Positions 14,824-23,346 of a stretch of DNA of 33,473 nt are shown here, piece by piece. Below the pieces are notes generated by a model. It was not told the origin of the DNA. It did no database searches and worked only from the letters and a program-made list of their open reading frames with translations. The translations under genes and the position numbers were made by a program. How positions within the stretch are numbered: the first letter of the stretch is position 1; every line of letters begins with the position of its first letter. Source of the stretch: Chromatiales bacterium (GTDB lineage: Bacteria > Pseudomonadota > Gammaproteobacteria > JAHELT01); contig JAHELT010000017.1 in assembly GCA_024644045.1 (NCBI GenBank), positions 13,110 through 46,582 of the forward strand. Direction: 5' to 3'.

Positions 14824-14974
14824 TAACGTGCAATGCTGAGCGCGTGTCGCGGGTCAGGACAAGACGTCGTCGTGCAAGTAATAGCCGTAGCTATTGCTAA
14901 GCGGCGCAACGCTGTCATGGCCCGCGACACACGCTCCCGTCGTCTACCAATCAATTCAGTGGGCGCGCCGCCAA
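14824..14974. repeat. Structured dispersed repeat, copy B
   Basis: About 151 bp related to 6345-6493. The 5' arm GAGCGCGTGTCGCGGG starts at 14838 and pairs with the 3' arm CCCGCGACACACGCTC ending at 14936. The loop contains a second hairpin, AATAGC-CGTA-GCTATT. Two arm positions that differ from copy A differ on both sides, keeping the base pairs. The downstream flank GCGCCGCCAA is also shared in part with copy A. Confidence 0.65.
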
Positions 14975-15080
14975 GGCCCATCTGCGATGTTACGCGCTCA
15001 AACCCTAGCCGGGCTATGCTTTCTCACGCAAGCCTTGCAGCTGAACCTTGGCGGCCCGCAGAATTACACGTATTTACAGG

Positions 15081-15247
15081 CCACTAGGGAAGCTCTGAAC
15101 AAGTCATCCATGACTTGTCAGAGAAACGCAAAGCGAAAAGTGTGATTTTCGCTTGCGTTTCGAAACCAACAACTTGAAAAGTCGTCGATTTCGTTGGCAC
15201 GTCCCTGTGCCGAAGGGAACCTCAGCTTTGCAGAGGTTCCCTAGTGG
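15081..15247. mobile_element. MITE-like element with terminal inverted repeats
   Basis: The ends CCACTAGGGAAGCTCTG (15081-15097) and CAGAGGTTCCCTAGTGG (15231-15247) are complementary over 17 bp with one mismatch. CTAG occurs at both ends (15085-15088 and 15240-15243) and may be a 4-bp target duplication, which would make the element itself slightly shorter. The interior folds into further hairpins: ACAAGTCAT/ATGACTTGT with a 2-base loop (15099-15118), a 16-bp stem around GCGAAAA...TTTTCGC with one bulge, and GGCAC/GTGCC. There is no coding frame, so mobility would need a transposase elsewhere. Confidence 0.72.
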
Positions 15248-15310
15248 CTGGCCAATATGCGTTCCGGGCCGCGTAGTGTAGCGACAGAACGTGCTCGTGT
15301 GCAGTGCCGG

Positions 15311-16078
15311 TTACCCGGCCAGGGCCAGGTACAGCAGGCGCAGCGCGAGCGCGGTGATGACGCCGCGAAACACGAGTGCGAACACTTTTTCGGGCAGGCG
15401 GCCGAGAATCCTGCGCCCTGTCATCGTGCCCAGGAAACCGACGCCGATCATGGCCGCCATGAACGGCGCCCATCGCGCAAATGAAAAACCGATGAAACCG
15501 AACGCGAGTACCTTCAAGGTGTGCTGCACGGTCATGCAGGCGGCCGTGGTGGCGACCAGCTGCTGGCGGGCGAATCGCTCCGGCGAGAAAAAGGCGGCGA
15601 CGAGCGCGCCGGTCGCACCGACAAACAACGTAATGAAGGTGGTTGCGGCACCGACCAGCGCGTACGCGCGCGTGGGGATGCTGTGGCTGCGCAGCTTCGG
15701 TCCCCAGGCGGCGTAGAGGACGAAGAGCGCGATGATCGTCTGCAGCGCCGAGACCGGCAGCACGACGAACGTATGCGCCGCCGCCACGACCCCCACGAGC
15801 GCACCGGCGGAGAACCACACAAGGATAGTGCGATCGGCAAACTGGCGCAGCAGCAGTGCACGGCCGGCGTTCGAGCCGAGTTGCACCACGCCGTGCACGG
15901 GCAGCACGATCACCGGGGGCAGCACCGAGACCATGACCGTCAGCAGCACCACGCCGCCGCCGAGTCCGGCGGCCGCGGAGAGCATCGAGGTCGCGAAGCT
16001 GAGTGAGATCAACCCCGCGGCGACGGGTGGCGAGAGTTCCGCGGGCAGCAGGCTGCCCAGCCAGGCGAGGTCAGGCAC
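15311..16078 (-). CDS. TauE/SafE (TSUP) family membrane transporter
   Basis: A 255-residue integral membrane protein with about eight hydrophobic segments. The glycine-rich first-helix motif AAAGLGGGVVLL and the repeated second-half motif FVGATGALVAAFF are typical of the two-fold symmetric TSUP family. Members export sulfite, sulfoacetate or other organic anions from the cytoplasm; the substrate here is unknown. The start is a GTG without an obvious Shine-Dalgarno, so the N-terminus may be shorter. A second TSUP gene is transcribed divergently from the other side of a 214-bp gap. Confidence 0.85.
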   Translation of the reverse strand: MPDLAWLGSLLPAELSPPVAAGLISLSFATSMLSAAAGLGGGVVLLTVMVSVLPPVIVLPVHGVVQLGSNAGRALLLRQFADRTILVWFSAGALVGVVAAAHTFVVLPVSALQTIIALFVLYAAWGPKLRSHSIPTRAYALVGAATTFITLFVGATGALVAAFFSPERFARQQLVATTAACMTVQHTLKVLAFGFIGFSFARWAPFMAAMIGVGFLGTMTGRRILGRLPEKVFALVFRGVITALALRLLYLALAG

Positions 16079-16292
16079 GCCGCACTACCGGGCCGCGGTC
16101 AGGCCAACGCACAATGAGGTGTCGAGGATTCGCCGGGACAAGATTTCATGGACGCGGTTGGGCGATCGCTGTAAAACGGCGTACAGCATATACAAGACGT
16201 CGCTTTCTACACATCCACTCGTTCACGAGTCGTCGTCGCACCGGTGCCGCCGTTGCGAATGCGTCTCAAATGGCCAGCGGCCGGCGCAGCGC

Positions 16293-17030
16293 ATGACCGA
16301 GCTCACTCTGCAAAACCCGGCACTGCTCGGGATCACCGCCGCCGCCTGCGTGCTTGCGGGATTCGTGCGCGGCTTCGCCGGGTTCGGCGGACCCGCCGTG
16401 CTGGTCCTCGTCCTGACCCAGTTCTTTGCCCCGGCTTCGGTGGTGCTGAAAGTCATGCTGATCGACGTGGTCGCCAACTCCTACCTCGTGCCGTCGAGCT
16501 TCCGCAGCGTTAGATGGCGCACCGCGCTGCCGCTGAGCATTGCTACGCTGGTGACCATGCCGCTCGGAATGCTCGCGCTCGAGGTCCTCGATCCGGTGCT
16601 CATCAAGCGCGCCATTGCCGTGGTGGTTGGCCTGTGCTCGCTCGTGCTGCTGCTGGGCTGGCGTTACCGGCGCAAGCCCGGCATTGCCGTGCTGATCCTG
16701 ATCGGTGCGTTCAGCGGTGTGGTGCTTGGCGCCACCTACCTGATCCTGATCGTGGTGGTGTTCCTGCTCGCCGGGCCCGACGATGCGGCCACCAGTCGGG
16801 CCAACATCATCGTCTGGGCGTTCTGCATGGCGCTCGCCTTCATCGGCACCCATGTCGCGCTCGGCAACGTCGTCTGGCACGAGGCGATGCCGGCGCTTGC
16901 GCTGGGCGTCCTGTATGCACTGATGAGCGCGGCCGGCGGCTATGTGTTCGCCCGCAGCGGTGAGGAACGGTACCGGCGGTTCGTGCTCTGGCTGCTGGCG
17001 ATGCTGGCCGGGATCGGCGTCGTTACCTGA
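16293..17030 (+). CDS. TauE/SafE (TSUP) family membrane transporter, second copy
   Basis: A 245-residue integral membrane protein. It opens with FVRGFAGFGGPAVLVLVL, the TSUP glycine motif, followed by about seven further hydrophobic spans. The second half has the related GAFSGVVLGATYL. It is a different subfamily from the neighbouring TSUP protein, to which it shows little direct similarity by eye. The ATG at 16293 was chosen because it opens the first membrane segment; a longer frame upstream is polar and low-complexity. It converges with the amidase gene, with only 26 bp between the stop codons. The exported anion is unknown. Confidence 0.83.
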   Translation: MTELTLQNPALLGITAAACVLAGFVRGFAGFGGPAVLVLVLTQFFAPASVVLKVMLIDVVANSYLVPSSFRSVRWRTALPLSIATLVTMPLGMLALEVLDPVLIKRAIAVVVGLCSLVLLLGWRYRRKPGIAVLILIGAFSGVVLGATYLILIVVVFLLAGPDDAATSRANIIVWAFCMALAFIGTHVALGNVVWHEAMPALALGVLYALMSAAGGYVFARSGEERYRRFVLWLLAMLAGIGVVT

Positions 17031-17056
17031 TCCCTCGGCGCAGTCGTCGCGGCGTT

Positions 17057-18478
17057 TCAACGCCAGACCGAAACGGCGGGCACGCGGTCCCCGGGATCGA
17101 GCTCGCGCTCCAGGGCACGCGCCGCGCGCAGCAGCAGCGCCTCTTCGAAAGGCCGCGCGACCAGCTGCGCGCCGATCGGTAGTCCCGTATCGGTGAACCC
17201 GCACGGCAGGCTGAGCGCCGGGAATCCCAGCAAGTTGAAGGGCCGCGAGCAGTGGCCTAAGCGCACGATCATCTCGGCGTACTCAGGGTTACTCCCCAGG
17301 TCGGATTGCGCCAGCGTCGGCGGAACGCAAGGCAGCATCGGCACGAACAGCACGTCTGCTTCGCGGAACGCGCTGGACAGTGTACTGCGCACAAAGCGCA
17401 CGCGGAAATCCAGGGCGCGCAGGTAGGCCTCAGCCGGCACGTACAGGCCTGCCAGCAGACGCGCCAGCGTTTGCGCGCCGTAGTCGGCGGCGCGGCTCTT
17501 CAGCCATTCGCGATGCACGTTCGCACCTTCCACCGCAATGATCAGCGTGGCCAGCCGGTTGGCGTATTCCGCTTGTTCGACGGTGACGTGGGTTACCTGC
17601 GCTTCGCTGTCTGTCAGCACTTTACGTACTGTCGCCAGCGCCGCGGCGGTTGCATCATCGAGCTCGTCGAAAAAGTAATTTTGCGGGATGCCCAGGCGCA
17701 GTCCGTCGAACCCGTCTTCGATCGTGTGCAGGTAGTCCGGAACCCTGGCTTCGATCGAGGTGGGGTCGTCGGCGTCATAGCCGGCGATTGCCTGCAGCAC
17801 CCGCGCGCTGTCGCGCACGGTGCGGGTAAGCGGCCCGACCGTATCCAGGCTGAAAGACAGCGGGAACACCCCGCTGCGCCCGGCCAGCCCGGCGGTGGGC
17901 TTCAGCCCGACCACACCGCAGGCGGCGGCCGGTATGCGGATCGAGCCGCCGGTATCCGAACCCAGTGCGGCCGGCACGATGCCCGCCGCAACGGCCGCGG
18001 CTGAGCCGCCTGAAGAGCCGCCCGGCATGTGTGCCGGGTTCCAGGGATTCCTCACGTCGCCCGTTATCTCGTTGTGCCCGGTCACGCCAAGGGCGAACTC
18101 GACCGTGTTGAGCCGCGCGCAATCGAGCGCACCCGCGCGATCCAGCCCGTGCAACGCGGCGGCGGTGCTCGGCGCCGGGCCGTGTACGATTTTCGAACCC
18201 GCCTGCAGCTCCCAGCCCCGGCGCGCGTAAATGTCCTTGTGCGCCAGCACCGCGCCGAACAGCGGCTGCTTGCGCCGCTCGGTCTCGCTCAGCGAATCGA
18301 GTTCCGATGCACGGGCGAGCGCAGCATCGCGTTCGGTGCGCGCAACGGCATTGAGCTCCCTGCCGGTGCTCTCGAGTGCTGCGAGCGTCGCCTCGGTCAG
18401 TTCGGTAACGGAACACACCTTGCGCTCGACAAGCGCCAGGGTCTGCTCGAGCGACTTGCCAAGCAGTGGATCAGTCAT
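17057..18478 (-). CDS. Amidase-signature family hydrolase
   Basis: A 473-residue enzyme of the amidase-signature family, which hydrolyses C-N amide bonds. The Ser-cisSer-Lys triad is complete: Lys81 in AHKDIYARRG, Ser155 in GGSSGGSAAAVA, and nucleophile Ser179 in SDTGGSIR. The length and layout resemble the GatA/AtzE type. Its start codon lies inside the end of an upstream 62-residue gene (8-base overlap), so the two are translationally coupled. Several AtzE- and GatA-type amidases need a small partner subunit, and that gene could encode it. A TauD-like dioxygenase starts the operon. The substrate is unknown. Confidence 0.92.
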   Translation of the reverse strand: MTDPLLGKSLEQTLALVERKVCSVTELTEATLAALESTGRELNAVARTERDAALARASELDSLSETERRKQPLFGAVLAHKDIYARRGWELQAGSKIVHGPAPSTAAALHGLDRAGALDCARLNTVEFALGVTGHNEITGDVRNPWNPAHMPGGSSGGSAAAVAAGIVPAALGSDTGGSIRIPAAACGVVGLKPTAGLAGRSGVFPLSFSLDTVGPLTRTVRDSARVLQAIAGYDADDPTSIEARVPDYLHTIEDGFDGLRLGIPQNYFFDELDDATAAALATVRKVLTDSEAQVTHVTVEQAEYANRLATLIIAVEGANVHREWLKSRAADYGAQTLARLLAGLYVPAEAYLRALDFRVRFVRSTLSSAFREADVLFVPMLPCVPPTLAQSDLGSNPEYAEMIVRLGHCSRPFNLLGFPALSLPCGFTDTGLPIGAQLVARPFEEALLLRAARALERELDPGDRVPAVSVWR

Positions 18479-18659
18479 GTGTCATCCGTGCGAGCTTCTG
18501 CAGTTCGAGATAGAACTGTACCGGATCCAGGGCGTCCGCTGCCTGCCCGGTCAGCTCGTGTGTGATTTGCGCCATCCCGGCTGCGGTAGCACGGGCCGCG
18601 GCAATCAGCTCGGGGGCCACGCCCTGCGCCAGCAGGCGTGCTTCCCAGTCGTCGTTCAT
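18471..18659 (-). CDS. 62-residue protein, possible small subunit of the amidase
   Basis: This small protein (MNDDWEARLLAQ... to ...LARMTHD) has an Ala-rich helical centre and no membrane segment. It overlaps the amidase start by 8 bases, a layout that often marks subunits of one complex. GatC and AtzG are small helical proteins of similar size that wrap around amidase-signature partners, so a comparable role is proposed from size, position and helical nature. I do not see a clear GatC or AtzG sequence motif. GGGAGAAG just upstream of the ATG is a good Shine-Dalgarno. It lies 27 bp downstream of the dioxygenase gene. Confidence 0.7.
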   Translation of the reverse strand: MNDDWEARLLAQGVAPELIAAARATAAGMAQITHELTGQAADALDPVQFYLELQKLARMTHD

Positions 18660-18686
18660 GCGCAGCTTCTCCCTTGGCAGAGGTGG

Positions 18687-19532
18687 TCAGACCGGCCGGT
18701 CGCCGGCGATGGTGACACGGTGCATGATGCGCCGCTCCCCGGGATAGTCGTCGAGCGGGTAATGCATCGTGCAGCGGTTGTCCCAGAATGCCAGCGTGCC
18801 GGCCGTCCAGCGCAGACGGTGAACGAACTCCGCGCGCGCGCAATGCGTGTAGAGGTACTCGAGGATCGTCTTGCTTTCCTCGGGGCTCAGTCCGACGATG
18901 CTTTCGGTAAACATGGCGTTGACATACAACGCGCGACGCCCGGTCTCCGGGTGCGTGCGAATCAGCGGGTGCACCGCGCGAGCCTCGCTGTCGATGTCCC
19001 GCACCTGAACGCCGTAGCCGTGTTCCTGGCCCCGACCGAGCGTGCTGCCGCCGAAGAAGCTGTGCTCGGCCTGAAGTGTATCGAGAAACGCCCGGAACGG
19101 CGCCGAGAGACTCTCGTAGGCCGCGTACAGGTTGCAGAAAAGGGTATCGCCGCGCGCACGCGGCACTTCCAGTGCGTACAGCATCGAGCCGAGCGTCGGT
19201 ATCTCCTGGTACGTGGTGTCCGTGTGCCAGGCGCCGGCGAAGTTGTGCCGGTCGCCAGGTTCCTTTTTGACCACCATGACCTCGCGATGGCCGTCCAGTC
19301 CCGGGATGTAAGGATGGGCCTTCAACTCGCCGAAGCGCTGCGCGAAACGGACCTGCTGCCCGGGCGAGAGCGTCTGGTCCCGGAAAACGATGAGCAGGTG
19401 CGCGTTGAAGCACTGCCGGATCTCGGCGATGACCGCGTCGGACAACGTGTCTGCCAGATCGACACCGGCCACCTCTGCACCCAGCGCGCCGACGCAGGGG
19501 GTTACCTGAATGTACCGGTAGTCTTCGCCCAT
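18687..19532 (-). CDS. TauD/TfdA-family 2-oxoglutarate-dependent dioxygenase
   Basis: A 281-residue non-haem iron dioxygenase. The iron facial triad is His103 and Asp105 (AWHTDTTY) with His257 (DNRCTMHYPL). The Arg-rich ending GERRIMHRVTIAGD holds the 2-oxoglutarate-binding arginine. Length and motif spacing match TauD, TfdA and related enzymes that hydroxylate sulfonates, phenoxyacids or other small acids with release of CO2 and succinate. It is the first gene of a three-gene minus-strand unit with the 62-residue protein and the amidase, which suggests hydroxylation of a substrate whose amide bond is cut before or after. Its promoter must lie in the 142-bp gap shared with the divergent kinase gene. 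Confidence 0.92.
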   Translation of the reverse strand: MGEDYRYIQVTPCVGALGAEVAGVDLADTLSDAVIAEIRQCFNAHLLIVFRDQTLSPGQQVRFAQRFGELKAHPYIPGLDGHREVMVVKKEPGDRHNFAGAWHTDTTYQEIPTLGSMLYALEVPRARGDTLFCNLYAAYESLSAPFRAFLDTLQAEHSFFGGSTLGRGQEHGYGVQVRDIDSEARAVHPLIRTHPETGRRALYVNAMFTESIVGLSPEESKTILEYLYTHCARAEFVHRLRWTAGTLAFWDNRCTMHYPLDDYPGERRIMHRVTIAGDRPV

Positions 19533-19641
19533 CCCCGCCCCCTGTGCCCCTTCAGCAGTGCCACAGCTTAATTTAACCGCTGGCGGCGTAAAAGGGTGCG
19601 CCCCGGTTCTACCCGGTGCTCCCCGCCGCGCGGGCCACGGG

Positions 19642-19647
19642 TATACT
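19642..19647 (+). promoter_or_regulatory. Possible -10 box of the sensor kinase gene
   Basis: TATACT lies 27 bp ahead of the GTG start at 19675. No clear -35 box is present 17 bp upstream, so the call is tentative. Confidence 0.3.
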
Positions 19648-19674
19648 GGTCAGCAGCGAACAGGGGGAACGCTC

Positions 19675-21759
19675 GTGAATGCCACCACCACGACGGCATC
19701 GCAAACCGCACAAACGATGGGTGACGCCGCGCGTCTGCAGGCGCGAATCGCAGAGCTCGAAGCCCAGGTCGCCGCGCTGCGTACCGCGAATCGGGACCTG
19801 CAGCGCTCGGAAGCGAGGCTCGGTCAGATCGTCGACGCGCTGCCCGCCCTGGTCGGCTATGTCGACCTGGATCAGCGCGTGGTGTTCTCCAATCGGGTGA
19901 TCGAGCGGTGGTATCAGCGCCCGCTGTCCACGATCCTGGGCAAGCAGCTGCGCTCGCTGTTTTCCGAGGTGCACTACCGCACCGTGGAAGCGCTGCTCGA
20001 GCGGGTGCTGTCCGGTGAGGAAATCGACGAGGAGCGGGAGATCACTTACCCGGACGGCGTCACCCGCTTCGTGCACCTGAACTACATACCGCATTTCGAC
20101 GACGGCGAGGTGCAGGGTTACTTCTTCCTGGTCAATGATGTGACCGAGCGCCGTCGCGCCCAGGAGGCGCTGCGCCGCAGCAACGAGATCCTCGATCAGC
20201 GGGTGCGTGATGCCACCGCCCGGCTCGAGAAACGCAATCGCCTGCTGCGCAGCGAGATCAAGGCGCGGCGCGCGAGCGAGGAACGCTATCGCGTGGTCGG
20301 CGAAATGATGTCGGACCTGGTCTATTCCTACCGCATCTACCCGGACGGCACCATGACGGCGGACTGGTTCGCCGGCAAGATGAGCAAGGAGTTCGCACCT
20401 CGGCTGTGCGATGACGGTCACCATATGCTGTGGCGGTCGATTATTCATGCTGACGACCGCAAGCTGCTGGAGGCACGCATCAAGCGGCTGCTCGACAACG
20501 AATCATCGGTTGACGAGTTTCGTGTGAGCGACGCGCAGGGGCGTACGCGCTGGCTGCGCGTTTACGGGAAACCGCAGTGGGACGAGAAGCAGGCGCGTGT
20601 GGTGCGCGTTACCGTCGCGGCGCAGGATCTGACCCTGCAGCGCAAAGCGGAGCAGAACTTCGAGACCACCAAGGAGTACCTGGCCGAGGCGCTGGATTCG
20701 ATGTCCGACGGCTTTCTGCTGTTCGATGCGCAGCGGCGGCTGGTCGCGTTCAACACGAAGATCCTGGAGATGTTCCCGCTGGCCGCGGCCAGCGTCAGGC
20801 CGGGTGCCACCTTCGAGCAGATCCTGCGCGCCAGTGCCGAGAGCGGCGAGGTCAAAGCGGCGCAGGGGCGGGCCGAGCAGTGGGTCGCCGAGCGGCTGGC
20901 GAACTACCCGAGCCTGTCCGGCGCCTCGGAGGTCGAGCTCAGCAACGGTCGCTGGATCGTCGCCACGGATCGCCCCACGCGGGCGGGCGGCGTGGTCGGA
21001 TTGCGCTCCGACATCACCGATCGCAAGCGCGCCGAGGAGGCCCGGCGCCGCCAGGATGCGGAGCTGGCGCACGTGCTGCGCCGGGCTTCGATGGACGAGA
21101 TGGCATCGGCGCTGGCGCACGAGCTGAGCCAACCGCTGGCTGTCATCGTGAATTACGGGCGCGGCTGCATGCGGCGCATGCACAACGAATCGCCGGACCT
21201 CGAGGTGATCGCGCGCGCCCTGGGTAAGATCTGCGATGCCGCGGAGCGGGCCAAGGACATCGTCAAGCACGTCGGTCATTTCGTACGCCGATCGAAGCCC
21301 GAGCTGCATGAGGAGGACCTGACCGAGGTGGTGCGGTCGGTGTGTGCCCTGAGCGAAAGCTCGCTGCAGCGCAACGGCGTGCAGCTGCATATCGAGCTGC
21401 CGCCCGGGCCGCTGCGCGTGCTGTTGAATCGGGTCGAGATCGAACAGGTTCTGTTCAACCTGATTCGCAACGGCATAGACGCCATGCAGGACAAGGCGCC
21501 CGGACAACGCAGCCTGCGGCTGCAGTGCACCAGCGAGGGCGCCCGCGGATACCGGGTCACGGTGCGCGATTCCGGCATGGGCGTGGTCGAGGCGGTGGCC
21601 GGCTCGATTTTCGAGCCCTACATCACCTCGAAAGACACCGGGCTCGGCATGGGTCTGTCGATCAGCAGGACGATCGTCGAGGCGCACGGCGGGCGCCTGT
21701 GGTACGCCAACAACAACGGTGGCGGCGCGAGCTTCCACTTCACCGTGTCGACGCCCTGA
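19675..21759 (+). CDS. Cytoplasmic multi-PAS sensor histidine kinase
   Basis: A 694-residue kinase with no membrane segment. A coiled coil at about 15-50 leads into PAS domain 1 (about 50-160, with QGYFFLVNDVTERRRAQ). A second coiled coil follows, then PAS 2 (about 205-325) and PAS 3 (about 335-450, with GFLLFDAQRRLVAFN). The H-box SALAHELSQPLAVIVNY gives phospho-acceptor His482. The N-box NLIRNGIDAM and the G-boxes DSGMGV and GLGMGLS complete the ATPase domain. The H-box is of the FixL/DctS type. The GTG start has AGGGGG 7 bases upstream and is preferred over a longer frame from 19558. The response regulator follows after 10 bp. The signal may be a soluble ligand, a redox state or oxygen. 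Confidence 0.9.
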   Translation: MNATTTTASQTAQTMGDAARLQARIAELEAQVAALRTANRDLQRSEARLGQIVDALPALVGYVDLDQRVVFSNRVIERWYQRPLSTILGKQLRSLFSEVHYRTVEALLERVLSGEEIDEEREITYPDGVTRFVHLNYIPHFDDGEVQGYFFLVNDVTERRRAQEALRRSNEILDQRVRDATARLEKRNRLLRSEIKARRASEERYRVVGEMMSDLVYSYRIYPDGTMTADWFAGKMSKEFAPRLCDDGHHMLWRSIIHADDRKLLEARIKRLLDNESSVDEFRVSDAQGRTRWLRVYGKPQWDEKQARVVRVTVAAQDLTLQRKAEQNFETTKEYLAEALDSMSDGFLLFDAQRRLVAFNTKILEMFPLAAASVRPGATFEQILRASAESGEVKAAQGRAEQWVAERLANYPSLSGASEVELSNGRWIVATDRPTRAGGVVGLRSDITDRKRAEEARRRQDAELAHVLRRASMDEMASALAHELSQPLAVIVNYGRGCMRRMHNESPDLEVIARALGKICDAAERAKDIVKHVGHFVRRSKPELHEEDLTEVVRSVCALSESSLQRNGVQLHIELPPGPLRVLLNRVEIEQVLFNLIRNGIDAMQDKAPGQRSLRLQCTSEGARGYRVTVRDSGMGVVEAVAGSIFEPYITSKDTGLGMGLSISRTIVEAHGGRLWYANNNGGGASFHFTVSTP

Positions 21760-21769
21760 GCGACCACCG

Positions 21770-22402
21770 ATGATGGAAACAACGGGCACCGTGTACGTGG
21801 TCGATGACGATCCCGAAGTTCAGGAGTCGGTGAAGTTTCTGATGGAGTCGGTGGGCTTGCGGGTATCCACGCACAGCTCCGCGCGCGAATTCTTCGCGGC
21901 CTACGACGATGCCAGCCCCGCCTGCCTGATTCTCGATCTGCGCATGCCGGAGATGAGCGGCCTGGAGGCCCACGAGCTGCTGCGCAGCAAGGGTATAGAT
22001 CTGCCCGTGATCGTGGTCACCGGGCATGGCGACGTGCCTGCCGCCGTGCGCGCCATGAAGCTCGGCGCCATGGATTTCCTCGAAAAGCCCTGCAGCGACC
22101 ACATTCTGCTGGAGAAGGTGCAGCGCGCCATCGAGCTCGACGGGCAACGGCGCGCTGACAACGCGAAGCTTGTCGAGATCGAAAAAGCCATGGAGACTTT
22201 GAGCCGCCGGGAGCGCGACGTGATGGAGCTCATCGTCGACGGCAAATCGAACAAGGAGGTCGCGCGCGCTCTGAACGTGAGTCCCAAGACCATCGAAAGC
22301 CACCGCGCCAATCTGATGCGCAAGGTCGGTGCCGGCTCGCTGGCGGAACTGGTGCAATACGTCATGCTGGTGAGTCGCACCGAACGCAGACGCGCCGAGT
22401 AG
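21770..22402 (+). CDS. FixJ-type LuxR-family response regulator
   Basis: A 210-residue DNA-binding response regulator. The receiver domain (about 5-120) has acidic residues VVDDD, phospho-acceptor Asp56 in LILDLRMPEMSG, Thr84 in VVTGHGD and Lys106 in LEKP. A linker leads to a LuxR/FixJ helix-turn-helix (about 145-205; LSRRERDVMELI, GKSNKEVARALNVSPKTI). It is surely the partner of the kinase 10 bp upstream. Two ATG codons in a row open the gene; either could be used. Targets cannot be deduced, but the neighbouring minus-strand operons and the Rieske operon are candidates by proximity. Confidence 0.93.
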   Translation: MMETTGTVYVVDDDPEVQESVKFLMESVGLRVSTHSSAREFFAAYDDASPACLILDLRMPEMSGLEAHELLRSKGIDLPVIVVTGHGDVPAAVRAMKLGAMDFLEKPCSDHILLEKVQRAIELDGQRRADNAKLVEIEKAMETLSRRERDVMELIVDGKSNKEVARALNVSPKTIESHRANLMRKVGAGSLAELVQYVMLVSRTERRRAE

Positions 22403-22427
22403 CCGGCACGCGTCCCGGCCGACGGCG

Positions 22428-23336
22428 CTACGCGGCGTTGAACACGCTGCGCTGCTGGCGATTGACCAGGGTCAGACCACACAATATGAACGCAGTCGCG
22501 ACCCAGAACGCGACGCCGTGCGTTTCATCGAAGATGAGCATGCCCCAGCCGATGCCGGTGATCGCAATCACGTAAGTGCTCTGGCTGTAGAACACGGGCC
22601 CGGCGATCTTCACCAGGCTGAAGAACAGGGTGTAGACCGTTGCCGTCAGCACGCCGTGCCCGACGATAAGCAGCTCCGGCAAGCCGGGCGACGACCAGAG
22701 CGGATGCATCTGCCCGAGCGCAAGCGCCACCGGCAGTGCCAGCACGGCCGCTGCGGTCAAGGTACCGCAGGCCAGTAGCATGGGGTCCTTGCTCGCCAGG
22801 CGGGCGCGGCTCGCAAAAATACTGGTCATGGAGTAGGCGGCCGGGCAAAGAAATCCCAGCAACAGAAAGTAGCTGAGCTCGCTGCTTTGCCCCGGCGCCG
22901 GCCACGCCATGATCGCAGCGCCGGCGAACCCGGTGACGATGCCCGCCGCGCGCAGGGCGTTCAGTGGTTCCATGCGCATGAGCAGTGCGAAGAAGTAGGT
23001 GAGCAAGGGCACGGTTGTCATCACCACCGCCATCGAGCCGGCGGCGACGTACTTGACCACATACATGAACAGACCGTTGGGGAACACCACCCCCAAAGCC
23101 GCGCACACTGCGTAGTACCGCAGGTAGGGCAGGCTCAGTGGCATCACCCGGCCGCGCATGGCGGCGGCCAGGTTCAACAGCACCGCCGCCACGGCGCTCA
23201 GCCAGAATACATACCCGTAGGGCGGCACGCCCGCCAGCGAAACGTACTTGGCGATGTTTACGATGCCACCGCGCAGCGTGCCAATGGCCAGCAGCATCGC
23301 CACGGCCACCGCCAGGGTAGGGGGCGCGGCGGTCAC
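22428..23336 (-). CDS. EamA/DMT-family metabolite transporter
   Basis: A 302-residue inner-membrane protein with about ten hydrophobic segments in two homologous halves, the layout of the drug/metabolite transporter superfamily. Typical features include an N-terminal LAIGTLRGGIVNIAK helix, the half ending AAGIVTGFAGAAIMAW and a second half ending FILCGLTLVNR. Members export or import amino acids and other small metabolites; direction and substrate are unknown. It is the last gene of a tightly packed minus-strand operon, 10 bp after the SDR stop. The GTG start lacks a clear Shine-Dalgarno, so coupling to the upstream gene is likely. Confidence 0.87.
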   Translation of the reverse strand: MTAAPPTLAVAVAMLLAIGTLRGGIVNIAKYVSLAGVPPYGYVFWLSAVAAVLLNLAAAMRGRVMPLSLPYLRYYAVCAALGVVFPNGLFMYVVKYVAAGSMAVVMTTVPLLTYFFALLMRMEPLNALRAAGIVTGFAGAAIMAWPAPGQSSELSYFLLLGFLCPAAYSMTSIFASRARLASKDPMLLACGTLTAAAVLALPVALALGQMHPLWSSPGLPELLIVGHGVLTATVYTLFFSLVKIAGPVFYSQSTYVIAITGIGWGMLIFDETHGVAFWVATAFILCGLTLVNRQQRSVFNAA

Positions 23337-23346
23337 CGGCCGGCGG

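Larger units (their letters stand above)
14794..15310. other. Intergenic region with two structured repeat elements
   Basis: A 517-bp gap between the FAH gene and the TSUP gene, both minus-strand. It holds structured repeat copy B (14824-14974) and a 167-bp inverted-repeat element (15081-15247). I see no gene in it. Confidence 0.65.

Noticed and set aside
18471-18659. Naming the 62-residue gene atzG or gatC
   Set aside because: Only size, overlap and helical character match; no diagnostic sequence motif was seen.
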